Assembly (NCBI GenBank): GCA_013399115.1 | Contig: VXAA01004380.1 | Coordinates: 310,001-374,000, forward strand | Source of the DNA: Anseranas semipalmata | Taxonomy: Eukaryota > Chordata > Aves > Anseriformes > Anseranatidae | DNA: 64,000 nucleotides | Direction: 5' to 3' | In this document: one piece after another, positions 9,695 to 21,905 of the stretch | Numbering within the stretch: position 1 is the stretch's first letter | How the letters are laid out: the number at the start of each line of letters is the position of its first letter | The notes under the pieces: generated by a model | The model's input: the letters and a program-made list of their open reading frames with translations, nothing else | Told to the model about the DNA's origin: nothing | Database searches by the model: none | Program-made: the position numbers and the translations under genes

Positions 9695-11534
9695 CAGGGT
9701 GAACTAGTGGCCTTGCTGACTGCTACTGGGATCAGGCAAATGGCATTTACTGGTCGAACGGTTCTGCATCAGATACATGTTAATATTTATACCGGTCAGT
9801 AATGGTTGCAAGATTGGGCACGTATTACTTTGTGAAAAGAAGTAGGTGACATACTGAGATATGCCTCCCAGATGTAGAAGACAGACAAGCACAGCCCTAA
9901 CACATTAGAAAACCTGCCTCCTCTACGAACCACTTATGCTTAGTGGGCCCTTTATCACATTGTCAAAATCAGCACCAGCTTGAGCTTTCTGATATCAATA
10001 TAACGCTCACTCGTCTTGGGTCAGCATTGCCTATTAAAAAGCAGACAGGAATTTCAGAATTCCCTGAGACAAGAACATTGAAAAGCCAGCTGAAGCCAAA
10101 ATATGCTTTTCCTCAAAACTAACAGGTGTATTTTACTTTCTCTGATTTCTAATTGAAGTTCTTGACATTCTAGTCCACGCTCTGTAGTGTATTTTGGAAA
10201 ACAATAAATCCTAGTAACATGAGACCTTGCTACAGTATTTCACTTTTAAATCTTTGCTGAGCTTTGGGAAGAGCGTACTAGGGTTTGTGTGCTGAATTAT
10301 GGGGTGTGCGGATTAATGATTTTCCCCCTTAGCTTTTTCCATCACAAAATCAGCACATAGTGAAAAATCTCTGATGTCAGATCCTACTGTGTCTGCATTT
10401 GAGTGGTCTAGGACAGAATGCATTTAAAATATATTTTAATCTTTCTTTGAAGGTAAATGATTATTTTCAAGTACAGAACATTACTGTTTTATTGTATAGA
10501 GCTAATCAATATTTGATTTTCTTCAAAATTTGATTTGATAATAGTGTGATTTCTCTTCAAAGAAATTCAAATAATTTCAGTTCAATTTCAAAAGCAAACC
10601 TGATTTTTTTTTGTTTTAATAAAGTTCTGTTTGTAATTTAAAGCTATACTTCTAATTTTGTACACAAATTTTGAAAAGCAAAAATATTCTCTGAATCTTT
10701 TATTTCATTTAAAAAACAGTCACTTTCACTGGAAATGTTTGAAAAAGAAAACAGTTTTGAAAATTTACATTGAAATCTTTGTGTTTAAGATTACTTCTTT
10801 GTTTTACACCCAAATATGTATCTGTTTATTTATTATATCTTTGCTACTGTGAATTCCTGGAAAGCAATCAGGATTTCTGATACAATCGGCAATTCAGTAT
10901 TCAGGAATTCCTTAAAATTGTCTGAAATGACAGGTTAATGTGAAACTTCTGAAAAAAAAATACACTTAGGAAGTTTCAAAATCTCATATATAATTAAAGA
11001 CCTACTGAGTCATTTTTGTATGATGGTGGGCAAAACATCATTGAGGTCTTAATCTAATAAAAGCATAATGAGACAGCAGAGAGTTACCAAGACTTTGCAT
11101 TAACAGTGATTAAAAACTGTGAAATTGTATTTAATAGTTTATAGACTAAATTTTAACTATAAGATCATGAACAATAATTCTTTTTGATTATTTTTTCCAA
11201 TTTAACATCACTATTCTTCAAGGACTGGAGAAGCATAACTCTAATGATTTTCCTCTCTATTTCTGAGAATATTATTATGCTGTTTTAAGAAAATGTCCTA
11301 AATGAACGTAACTTTTTCTGTCACAGACTTTAAACACTGCCCAAACTTTTTAGCCCAAGCTGACCTGCAAGATCAACTGTAAGCTCTTATCCTGCTAAAA
11401 GGTTTTATGATGTCAAGCACAGTGCTAATAATAATAATATGTTGGGTTTGTTTTACCCTAAGTGCTCTTTTGGCAATTTACAGGGTCCTTCAAGTTCAGC
11501 CATTAATACGGGAGCTTGAACATAGCATGTATTA
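9695..11534. other. AT-rich unique sequence
   Basis: No gene recognised. The part from 10430 to 10860 is particularly AT-rich, and a short AAT repeat lies at about 11426-11440. Confidence 0.5.
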
Positions 11535-11717
11535 TATTAATACATAATATTAATAATATCTATTATATATATTACATTATATATACATATTATATTATTA
11601 TAATATAATTATATATAATATAATATTATATTATATATAATTATATAATAATAATAATATAATATGTATATATAATGTAATATATATAATAGATATTATT
11701 AATATTATGTATTAATA
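11535..11717. repeat. AT-rich inverted repeat, 67-base perfect arms
   Basis: Bases 11535-11601 and 11651-11717 are exact reverse complements, checked base by base around the centre at 11626. The four C in the left arm (11543, 11560, 11575, 11586) pair with G at 11709, 11692, 11677 and 11666. The 49-base centre is itself AT-only. The arms are almost pure A/T, so the element can extrude as a cruciform. It is comparable in type to palindromic AT-rich repeats in other vertebrates. Confidence 0.95.
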
Positions 11718-11777
11718 ATATATTATTTATTATATATATATATATAATAAATAATATATTATTAATACATAATATTA
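11700..11777. repeat. Perfect 78-base AT palindrome with no spacer
   Basis: Bases 11700-11738 and 11739-11777 are exact reverse complements, with the symmetry axis between 11738 and 11739. The only G/C pair is G11709 with C11768. The left half overlaps the right arm of the preceding inverted repeat. As a result the 18 bases at 11760-11777 also directly repeat 11535-11552. This suggests serial palindrome growth, for example by replication template switching. Confidence 0.95.
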
Positions 11778-14455
11778 CTGCGGAAACAGCATGCATTTTT
11801 TCCAAACTTGTACCCCATACCTTAGTTTCACATACTTAATGACATTTGAAGTAAATATTAAGATACATATAAAAAAATCGATTTTGCCTTTATTCTTATA
11901 AGTTACGCGAAAAGTGTCGTCCACCTGAATGTCCCAGAAAGCTAGTTGCCAGCTGTAATATAAAGAAGGATACTACGAAAACTGAGAACTGTTTATGGCA
12001 GATACCCTGTCAAAGGAATGATTTACAATCTGGAAATACAAGCAGTAAGAGAGGCCCACCAGCTAGACCTGTATCATCTGAAGCTATCAAATCCCGCAAA
12101 TATAAAGCAATTTAGTATTACCATTTCCAAGTGCTCCCCACAATGAGGACTCTTGTATGCCAAAGTTTAATATTCAGAGCAGAAACCACAAACTCTAACA
12201 GCAGCTCCTGGTCAAGATAGCTAATAACAGTTCCCAGGCAAAGGCACTGTTGTAATAGTATTGCACAAAGCAGCTGGGGATTTACTTGTATGTCAGCTTC
12301 TGCATCTGAGAACTAGAAAGCGATGGTGGGTCAGACATCCATTTGCTTTATATATTGATATAATTTCATCAGAATTTATGATGTGGGAATTATTGCACTG
12401 GCAAGAAATGTAATCTAACCTTCATCTCCCACAATGTAGCACAGATATTATGTTTTTGAGAGAAATATACTGACTTGTTGAATCAGATTACTCCAAGTGC
12501 ATTCCTAATGGATTTCAATATTCCCTTGGATAAGCCAACGCTATTTACTTTGTATTTATTAACTTTTTAAAAAAATATATACAGAAGATAAAACCTCTTC
12601 TGACACCATATATTCTTTCATTTTGCAAACTACAAACAAACATTTGTTCATTAATTTTAATGCCTAAACTTATTCCTGGGTAACAGTCACTACATTTATC
12701 CAAGTACCTCTTTTTCAACTACACACTTCAGCTGTATAAAGTCTAAGAACTGACAACTATGTACTTCTCTCTCTCCTCTCCTGGATTAGACAGCTTGTCT
12801 TTGCATATCTGGGAGGATCACGTGATATAATTATTAGTGCAGGGATATTCCCAAGTGACAGGGTGTGCCACTGGTAATGGGTGATCTATTTAGGATACTC
12901 TTTACTATGACACTTCTAATATAACAGAACTCCATGAAATTTTATCAAGAGAGAAAAGTTAGAGTAGTCCTGAGACTGCTTTACATTATGAGACAAGAAT
13001 GGGGAAAAGGAATAATAATAGTAACAAAGATTTATAAAGAAATAAAAAAGGAAGAAGAGAAGGAGGGATCTTGAGAGCTATTCCCCTGAATAGCTCTGAA
13101 AAGACTTTAAAAAAAAACATGAACTCTAGTCCCTGTCCCATAGCTGGACTATCTCCAAGAATGTAATTACCTTCAGACCCATCCATACCATGAACATGCC
13201 CACTGCTAAACCATTTTCTTCCAAGCTCTTATTTGCCAATAAAAAATACTGGCAAGTGCCTGCCAAAGGAGATTTGTCTCTGCTGGTGTAGCATCCAGCT
13301 TGGTGAAAATCCTATGCCGCAGCTCTTGAGAGCCCTGAAACACCTCTTGGGCAGGATGCCCTCTGAGCAAGTCAGGCCAAGTGGAAAACGGATGTGCAAG
13401 AACCCTATGCCTGTTGGCTCCCTTCAGCACCATGCTCATTCCTGTAAAAGTCTCACAAAGGCAGGGTGACTCCATGCAAGTAAACGGTGAAGCACCAGGC
13501 TGCAAAGTTGGAAATAAAGCTTCAAAGAAGTAAAGCAAGGAAAAGCATCTCTCCTTGGGGCTGGAGCTTTAGCCTCAGCTGTTACTCCATCCTATGCAGG
13601 CAGTGAAGGAACAGGGAACAGGGAACCAACACCGAAGGTGGAAGGCAGCAAATGTTCTCTCACAAGCAGGATGTTACCTTCTGTAATGACCTTTCTCCTT
13701 CCTCATAGTACGTCACCCACCCTCTGCCTTAATCAGGAGCTACTGAGCAGAAATGGTTCCTGTCCTATCCCATTTAGAGAGGCCTTCTGTCTTCTGGCTC
13801 TTCATCTAGCAGATTGTTTTTATTCTTGCTTCATTTTATTGTCCTTCCCTCCTGCTGTTGTGATCAGACAGGACAGAATAGGTTAGTATATCAACAGAAA
13901 TGCAAACCACTGTGTGCACTACATAAATATTGACATTAGGAATGGGGAGACTGAATTAATACCTCCACACACTATTGGTTCCAGGGTACTCAGTCACGTC
14001 TGGGCAGTTTTATAAACAAACACATGAAGAAGAAACAAGACATTCAGACTAAGATCCTGCTCCCTTACTGTTATTTATCCTTGTGCACAATTAGAATCAG
14101 AAGACAAAAACTAGACAATCCACTCACACTTATTGGTGCAGAGTGCTGGAAAGGGTATTTTAGTTGGAAAGCCTTCTCTTTGTAAAAGGCTTCAGATTTT
14201 GTATGGTCTGTTCAAGCCAAAGTCAGTTTAATATTGACACTGGGATATTTTTTAAGTACCAGACAATATAAAATATTGTAATGTCAGAACATTCATTAAA
14301 GTGTTTCTAAAATATTCTCCTTTTGAGGTCAGAACACTGTTATTCTCAAATTCCACTGCATTCACGGAGCTGATAGTGCCAGGGTTGATTTGGTGATTCG
14401 TGATCTCCACATTGAGGAACTTTATGAGATGCAGTGCTCATCACATTGCAGAAAT
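11778..14455. other. Unique sequence, no gene recognised
   Basis: The most open interval is 13206-13538, with a 110-codon minus frame and a 78-codon plus frame overlapping. Neither has a family motif. A poly-A-like or repeat signature is not seen. Treated as non-coding. Confidence 0.4.
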
Positions 14456-14746
14456 GAATCACAGAATCACAGAATCACAGAATCGTTCAGGTTGGAAGAG
14501 ACCTCCAAGATCACCTAGTCCAACCTCTGACCTAACTCTAACAAGGCCCACACTAAACCGTATCTCTAAGCTCAACATCTAAACGTCTTTTAAAGACCTC
14601 CAGGGATGGTGACTCAACCACTTCCCTGGGCAGCCCATTCCAATGCCTAACTACCCTTTCGGTAAAGAAGTTTTTCCTAATATTCAACCCAAACCTCCCC
14701 TGACGCAACTTTAGCCCATTCCCCCTCGTCCTGTCACCAGGCACGA
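14456..14746 (-). mobile_element. CR1 LINE, 5'-truncated, antisense
   Basis: Read on the minus strand this is the last 290 bases of a CR1 non-LTR retrotransposon. It ends in three or more ATTCTGTG octamers (plus 14458-14485), the hallmark CR1 3' terminus that takes the place of a poly-A tail. The C-terminal end of the ORF2 protein is intact from 14744 to the stop at 14553. It includes [28 protein letters not shown] and [19 protein letters not shown]. The upstream reverse transcriptase and endonuclease are missing, as is usual for CR1. The undamaged reading frame suggests a younger insertion than the copies at 37-40 kb. Confidence 0.95.
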
Positions 14747-15300
14747 TGAAATGAAACAGAAATCAGATCACAGATTTTGTTTTGTTTTGTTCAGCTTGTT
14801 TTGTTTGTTTTTCTTTGAAAAGAAACCTGCAATAATGAAGACTCAACAATCTCCCCAGGCATTTTAATGTATTCCTAATGAAGTTAGCTATACAGGACAT
14901 ACAGCTACACATTGAGTCCACTATTTCTTCAATGATCCAGCGTGGCCATGGAGAACGCATTCTTCCTATAGAGCTTAATTCCTTTTGCTGTACGGATTAT
15001 TCTTGACAGCAAGAAGGTATGCAAAAGGTAGGAGTAAATGAGTGTCACTTATTATTGAGATTGCTGTCATGCCCCAAAGTGATTGCTGTTTTGAAATGGG
15101 TGTTTGGAAGAAACAGTTTTTCACTGTAATGCTTAGGAAAGGCGCATACCAGTGATTTCTTCTGGCTAGACTCATACAACATGACCACTCTGTAGTTACT
15201 GCAGGGTACTGTCAAAATGTCTGAAATAGCTTTAAATGAGCTCCTTTATCAGTGTTGCAGCATCATGGATATTCTTCCATCTTCCATGGATTATGGCCTA
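14747..15300. other. Unique sequence, no gene recognised
   Basis: A TTTTG-rich low-complexity patch at about 14775-14815 follows the CR1. Nothing else supported. Confidence 0.5.
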
Positions 15301-15302
15301 TG

Positions 15303-15331
15303 CAGTGCCACAACATGCTGTTGTGGCACTG
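15303..15331. repeat. Perfect 13-bp hairpin
   Basis: CAGTGCCACAACA at 15303-15315 and TGTTGTGGCACTG at 15319-15331 are exact reverse complements around a TGC loop. The stem is unusually GC-containing for this neighbourhood. There is no downstream T-run. The loop is too small for a typical microRNA precursor. Confidence 0.9.
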
Positions 15332-18300
15332 TTAGTGGTCCTTAGAACAACCACCTTAATGCCAGCTCTGGCTCTATAGAGAACAACCTTTTGTCTTAAC
15401 TCCTAAAAGAGAGCGTATAGGAGGTATGTGTGAGCATTCCAGGTTTAGGGTTTCTATTGAACAGACATGCTATGCTAATGGAGGAGAAGAATGTATTCAG
15501 TTAGTGCTTTACCATTATTAAGTGGCAAAGACATTATTACAGAGGCAGAAGATGAGATGGGAGATGCTTATAAGCACAGTATTCCCTGGGCACACATGGG
15601 AATGTTTCAGAATAAATGTATTGTCTCTTGAGATGGTCATCACTGTTCCGTTCGCCTATTCATTTATCATCATTTGATGTTCATTGGAAAGAGGCATTAT
15701 TTAATGATGCAGAAGCAATTGTAACACACTGAACTCTTCTAATGTTTGGCTGGGTAATTTCCTGCTTTCTTCACCACACATAGTCTCCTCATCTTTCCAC
15801 CTGAAATACACATGCCTAGCAAATATCACCATCCAGTACTAATGCAGTCCTGTTTTGAGAAGATTTTCCCTGGGAGGGGGGAAGCTCTGGATTATGAAAC
15901 TCACAGCCTAAATCATGGCTGATATTAAATACTGCACATGGAAAATTTTTCAGCCCAAAATGAAGGGGAAGAATAACAGTAGAGTCTGAGTGTGAAGTCA
16001 CATGAGTGCATCTATCTGTGTTTGATAGAGAAAAGGTTGAGGTATTACCTAAAAGCATTCATTTCAAAGCAGTGTAGTGAAGCCTGAAGGAGCACTATTT
16101 TAAAACAAATCAGTCAGCATTTTATTGGTGTCGGCCCAGCTTTGTACTAAACACTCAGATTAATGTTAAATCAGAGCTCAGGAATTATTCATGAGATCTC
16201 ATACAATGTAATTGCTGATTTTGGCATCAATAGTCTGTATCCCTTTATTTCCTAGATTAGCTTCCCTTCCTGAACTACTGTATGTCATGCTAGAGACAAT
16301 GATTTTATATGACATATTTAGGAAAGAGGGACCCACCTATTTTACATAAAACAACGTCTGAGGAATGCACCCTTACTGCCGACATGCCCATCTGTGCTGA
16401 CACATTGCTGAGAGAGGCAGAGCCTGCTGGGATAGCAGAGAGCACAGCACAGAATGTCTCCTTTCAAACTGTTGACTGAATGGTTAGTTTTATTCCAAAT
16501 CTTTATAAAAACTAATGAAATTACCCTTCACCTATCTTTGAGGATTAGCATTAATGCTCAGAACAAACTGCATGACTACTAATCTCTTAATGTCCCTTAA
16601 GATATGTACAAAATGAAATTTATAAATAATAAATGATTTCCAACCTTTTCTAGAAATACCAAGACATCCCATTCTTTCCCTCTCTCCCTCTCCCTGAGGG
16701 TTGTGTGCTCTCAGGTGAGATCGGGCTGATACAGGGATTCGGAGAAAGGTGACTTCGAACATGGCAGTTAGTGCTCCATGCTTTGGGGCTCCACCAGCGT
16801 TGCCTCTAAAAATATTGCCCTTTCTTTGTACTTGGCAGCAGCGTGTTTAGATCTAAATATCTCCAACCTCTGCCCTCTGAGTTGAAGAGAAGAAGTTATT
16901 AACATTTGTCAGAATTCATTGCATGTATTACAAGCAAAAGCACTTCCCAACTGAGAAACCCAACTGTTGTTCTCCTAGCTGGAATGCAAAACCAGTATTT
17001 TTCTAAATGGTGATACCGGAAGGATTAGTCACCCTGATTTTAGAAACTCACACTTGCATACTTGAAGATTTTGGTATCTACTTTTAAAGATGTGCTTTTT
17101 AGACTGTAGAAAATTACAGACTTTCAATTTAATAGTTAAAATTTCCCAGGAGAGCTGGTCTCTGACCTCATGCCCTGGGGTGTTTGTTTGCTTACCAAGC
17201 ACACCTGAAGTATATTTATCTCACTTGCACATATTTTAGAGTATAGCAGACACAGAAAATATATACATATATACTTTTCCTCACAAAAATAACTATTTCT
17301 GAAAGAGTGGGACAGCATCACCTTGAACTGATGGTAATGATACAATTTGAGACAGACCTGGCTCTGTTGAAATTTGCTCACATTTTCAAGCCCCTGACAT
17401 TTCAGGCCTGACACAGTCTGTCTTCCCAGGTCATTCTTTAGATTTACATTTTCTCTATTCCAAAGAAATTTTCTTGCAAGAAAATGTTTCAGGACAAAGA
17501 TTTTGAGCTCCTCAAAGACTAAGTCATAGAAGACTAACACTCAAGTCCAGAAAGATCCTTCATTACCAAATTGCCTAAGATACAGGCACTTATTTTTTAA
17601 TCACTGAACCCTCACAGCAAATTTGGCATTGGGCCTAAATGCCTGTTTTAGGCTTTGTATCCAAAGCATAAACAAAATTACATGTGTTGTGGTGGGAATG
17701 CACAAAAGCAGCAAGCCAAGTGACAAGCCTCCAAAGTTGGAAAAAGAGACCCAATTTTTTCCTAAATCTTTCCCATGCCAAGGCAGAAAGACACTTTGCC
17801 ATGACTGTCAGAGAAAGTGATCCCATCACCGCCTTATCTTGGGGAGACTGCTCTAAGTAGGTAAAAGTATGCTGTCCTTAACATCTTGCTCTTTCTAAAA
17901 ATCATCAGCACAGACTAGGTTTGTATGGAAGTGGCCTGATATTTAGGTCTACTGGATCTATTCTGTTAGGTGACAAAGGTGAAGAATCACTTAACCTGTG
18001 GATCCCATCTGGATATTAGCTGAGGACTGGCAGGAATCAGTATTGTGTGTGTGTAGTAAAGCAGTATTTTTTGAACACACGCAATTGACATCACATTGAC
18101 ACCCACAGGAGCTGACATTACTTGAAAGTTAGGCGCTATGACGGTATGATTGTTTCCCTCAAGAAAAATTGGTCCCCTTGATTCTGCAAATATAAGAATG
18201 GGATGAGAAAACACTAATGTTGCTGGTTCAGGCTTAGGTTTCCAAAAGAGCCTATCCCAAAATCTCATTTGCTTTCAGCTGTGTTTGGACACAACTCCAG

Positions 18301-21300
18301 GCCCTGGAAGCCTAAAACCGTGTTGAGTAGAGTTTGTAAGAATGGTTATAACAGAATTATATTTATTCATGGTAAAAGAGCATACTTAGTGGATAACATT
18401 GTATGCTCATAGAAAGTACATATATCAGAAAGGTATGAAACATCTTTAAAAAATACTTCCCAAGCAATCATTACTGTTTGAAAGCCAAATAGTGATTTTG
18501 TTGAAATAAAACAGACCAGTTTCTGAAAGTCGTGAGACTCCTATAGGCTTCAAGTGCAGTTTTAAGGACTCAAAACCCAAAAATGCAACATCTTTTATTT
18601 TTATGCTCATAATTTTACATCGGCCAAATGTAGAGTTTTCTAACTTTACAAAAAATGCATAAATTAATAATACAAAATAAAAATAGTATGACTCAAAGTA
18701 CCTCAAGGCTGAAATACCATGTGCCTAATTTCAGCCCAATTTTCATAGCTGTGTTATCTGAGCCTCCATATTTATAATGGAATTACTGACAACCCTTTTG
18801 CACAAAGAGACCCTCCTGCTTTAAGACCAACATAAATATAGCTGGACAAATTTAGTATGCAGGAATACAAACATTAATAAAGATTTTGATACATGGAATA
18901 ATATAGAAATGACAACATACTTTTGACTCTGTACAAAGACATGCATTCATCTGTAAATGATTACATTTCTATCTATGGCAGAATGGTAGTGTGGGGCATA
19001 TGAATCTCACCTTCAAAAGATATTCTTTCGTTCTACAGAAGAAAAAACAGCAAGTACAGGAAACTTCAATCAATGTCTTATATTCGAAAACTATGACACT
19101 GTCAAACCGGTGTCATTAAAGCTAACTAACCATATTAAACGAATATTAAAATATAGGTTTCTTTGCATAACATAATGAGTAAAACTGCTTTTAAGTTTTT
19201 CCCTATGCTTTGAGGTGTAGGTGGCATTTTCATTCCAAAACTTTGAAGTCAGAACAAAATGTACAGGTAGAGGGTACTAGATCAAATAATAATCAACTTC
19301 AAAAAGCATTTTGGCTGTTAGATGTCCCAAGGCTAATTTCCTCTAGACATTTTAAATGTAAATGTCTAAACTCATTTAAAAATTGTAAATTGGTCTAGGT
19401 TCAATCAAAAACCATCCTGACACAGAACAGGGAGACTGGGCTAATTGTCATTTGTTTGTCAAATGAATTCCATTTGGAAAGCAATGAAACCTCCAAGCTA
19501 ATTCTTTTAAGGTGAGCTGGTAGTTGTATTATCAGTTAAATGCAGTAAAATGGATAATCACATGATGATAATGAAAACTGAACCTATGTTAGCACTCAGG
19601 CTTAGTCTGCCACAGGGCATATAGTGATGGAACTTAAGTACTGTAATGTTCCATTGGGCACAATGGCACCAAGTCTGCTCTTTAGCCTTACAGACACTTT
19701 CTTTGCATTTTAAAAAACTTTATCAAAGCACCGTGGCAATGTAGAAAATGTCAAAGTGAAATGCACTGTAGGCAAATTGAGATTTCATTAAGTTTAAATT
19801 TATTGCTTTTGACTGATGTATTACCATGCTTGTTAAGAACCAGTAATTTGGAATATCTGCCTGCCTGGTAAAATAGCTTTGTCTCCTTGCGTAATACTTT
19901 ATATGGACTTTGAAAGACCACAGTAATTCAAAAAAGTGTGGGTTATTTTATTTTTCTAAAGAATAATTTCAAATATTTTAAGGTCTCTGACCTAGTGGAT
20001 CAATAGACTTATGCATGGGTCCCAAGTGTGTTCTTGGTGCACTCGGTAGAAAATTACAGCATTAATATATTATTTTTTTGACTTGGTATAACATTGCACT
20101 CACTGACAACACAACCTTGGGAAGTACTTACCAATTCTACTTGTTCTGCCACTCTCAGAACATTTATATTGTAAATAAATGAAAGTGTTTGTGAGAGATA
20201 AGGAGTCCAACCAACTCGCTGAAAACTGCATGCAGATGCATACTTTTTATATAAATATATATACACATGCATAAATTGTGTGCATATGTGAGTTTGTGCA
20301 TAGGTATATAAACAGACAAAGCAGAGATACAGTTATATCTGTATCATGGCAGAACACGTGCAGGTATTCTCTGCGTTGCACAGTATATATTATATATAGG
20401 TATATATATAGGTTGTTTAGTTTCCAGACTCTATGGCAAAAGCTACATTTGAGATGTTGACATAAAATCCCTTAATGTACTCTGGTGCTTTATTCTCTTT
20501 CAGGAAAGGATTCAATCAATAGTGTAGGACTAGCACAATTTCTGACTGATGAGGAAGGTTAGGCCTTCAGGAACAGATTACTGCCCTTTGAGAGAGACCT
20601 GGATTGAATTTACTATATTCCAGATATATTTATTTACACTAGGTGCCAGGGTTTTATGGAAGAAGTGACAAAGTTTGTGAAACCCAGGAATGCATTATCA
20701 TGTTATCTGGTATCTCAGATGGACAGTCTATATGAACAGACTGTAGACACACCTGTCCCAGTATCCAGTTCACCAAGTAATGAAATGGAAACAATAAAAG
20801 TCTTTGAACAAACAACAGACATTTGAGTCTTTGGGTTTAAACAAGAGGATTGTAGAACTCAAATGGGTTTCCTCTAGTGCTGCCAAGGCAGCCATTTCTG
20901 TACTGGTGCCAGTGTTGAAAGTCACATAACAAAGCTTGATTTGTGCCTGCCCATGTACTTTCATTCCACAGAGTATTGGAAATATATTCCTCTTCTTGGG
21001 GCAAGGGTAGCAGGTGAGGGAAAGAAGAAAGTCTTAAATTATACTTATTTTAATAACATTTTAAGTGAAACTTTCAACTGAAAACTGAGGAAAAAGTGAT
21101 GTGTGGAATTCTATTAATTTAAGCTGCATTTTGTTTTTATCATTTAAAATCAAAGTGTTGAAGATTAGGGCACTTTATGTAAATTAAGGCACAATAATTT
21201 GTCACTGGAGAGCCTTACATCCCTCCTCATAGGGAGATAACCTGCTTCCCTCCATCCCAGTATTCAGGTTCCCTCAAACCTGCCTGTGACTGCAGATTTA

Positions 21301-21880
21301 ACAAAACAGAACATGGCTGTATCTGCAGAACCATAGCCCAAATTCACCTAAGAGATGCTTTTCAGCAGGGACACTCAACCCCTTTCTACTGGAAGATCCA
21401 AAGACTTCTTTCTCATGCTCCTCCAAGGGAAAATTTGACATGTGGTCACATAACTGTAGTGCTCCCTCAGGAGGGCTTTCTGCCACCAGAGGTGTTCAGC
21501 CTGAGCACATGGCTCCTGGACCCAGAAGGGATCCATAGGCACCACAAAGTCCTGAGAGAAATGGGATCCAACCAAAGAGTACTTGCCTGGACCCTTACTC
21601 AGTTTTAGACGAATCCTCTTAAGACTAAATAATTCTTCATCTCAACACAAGTCACTCCTTTGAATGAAAAAAATGAAAGGAAACAGCGAAAAATATTTTT
21701 CTAGTGGCTTCACAATTTCTAATTTATGTCAAGATAACCTTTCAACAAGGCAAGAATACATACACATGTACACAAACAGCTAACTAAGAATCACAGAACA
21801 TACACAGCATCTTGTTCTCAGTGATTTCAGCACTAACAGTGGTTCAGGCTGAAGCTTTACTTCTGAGGAACAGGGACAGT
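15332..21880. other. Long stretch of unique AT-rich sequence
   Basis: No gene supported. Small items only: a perfect palindrome ATGAGATCTCAT at 16191-16202, a CT-rich patch at about 16675-16696, and TA-rich stretches at 17262-17276 and 20375-20412. A 134-codon minus frame at 17136-17540 has no recognisable motif. Confidence 0.45.
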
Positions 21881-21883
21881 CTT

Positions 21884-21905
21884 TTCCCATTAAAATGAAT
21901 GGGAA
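21884..21905. repeat. Short inverted repeat of old interspersed type
   Basis: TTCCCATT and AATGGGAA flank a six-base loop. Together with GAGGGCAGAATTTGGCCC at 22146-22163, it resembles blocks common in old amniote interspersed repeats. I recall those repeats but cannot name the family. Weak. Confidence 0.3.

Noticed and set aside
13206..13538. Opposed frames of 110 (minus) and 78 (plus) codons
   Set aside because: Openness on both strands points to composition, not coding. No family found.
17136..17540. 134-codon minus frame
   Set aside because: No motif, AT-driven composition, no splice or repeat support.
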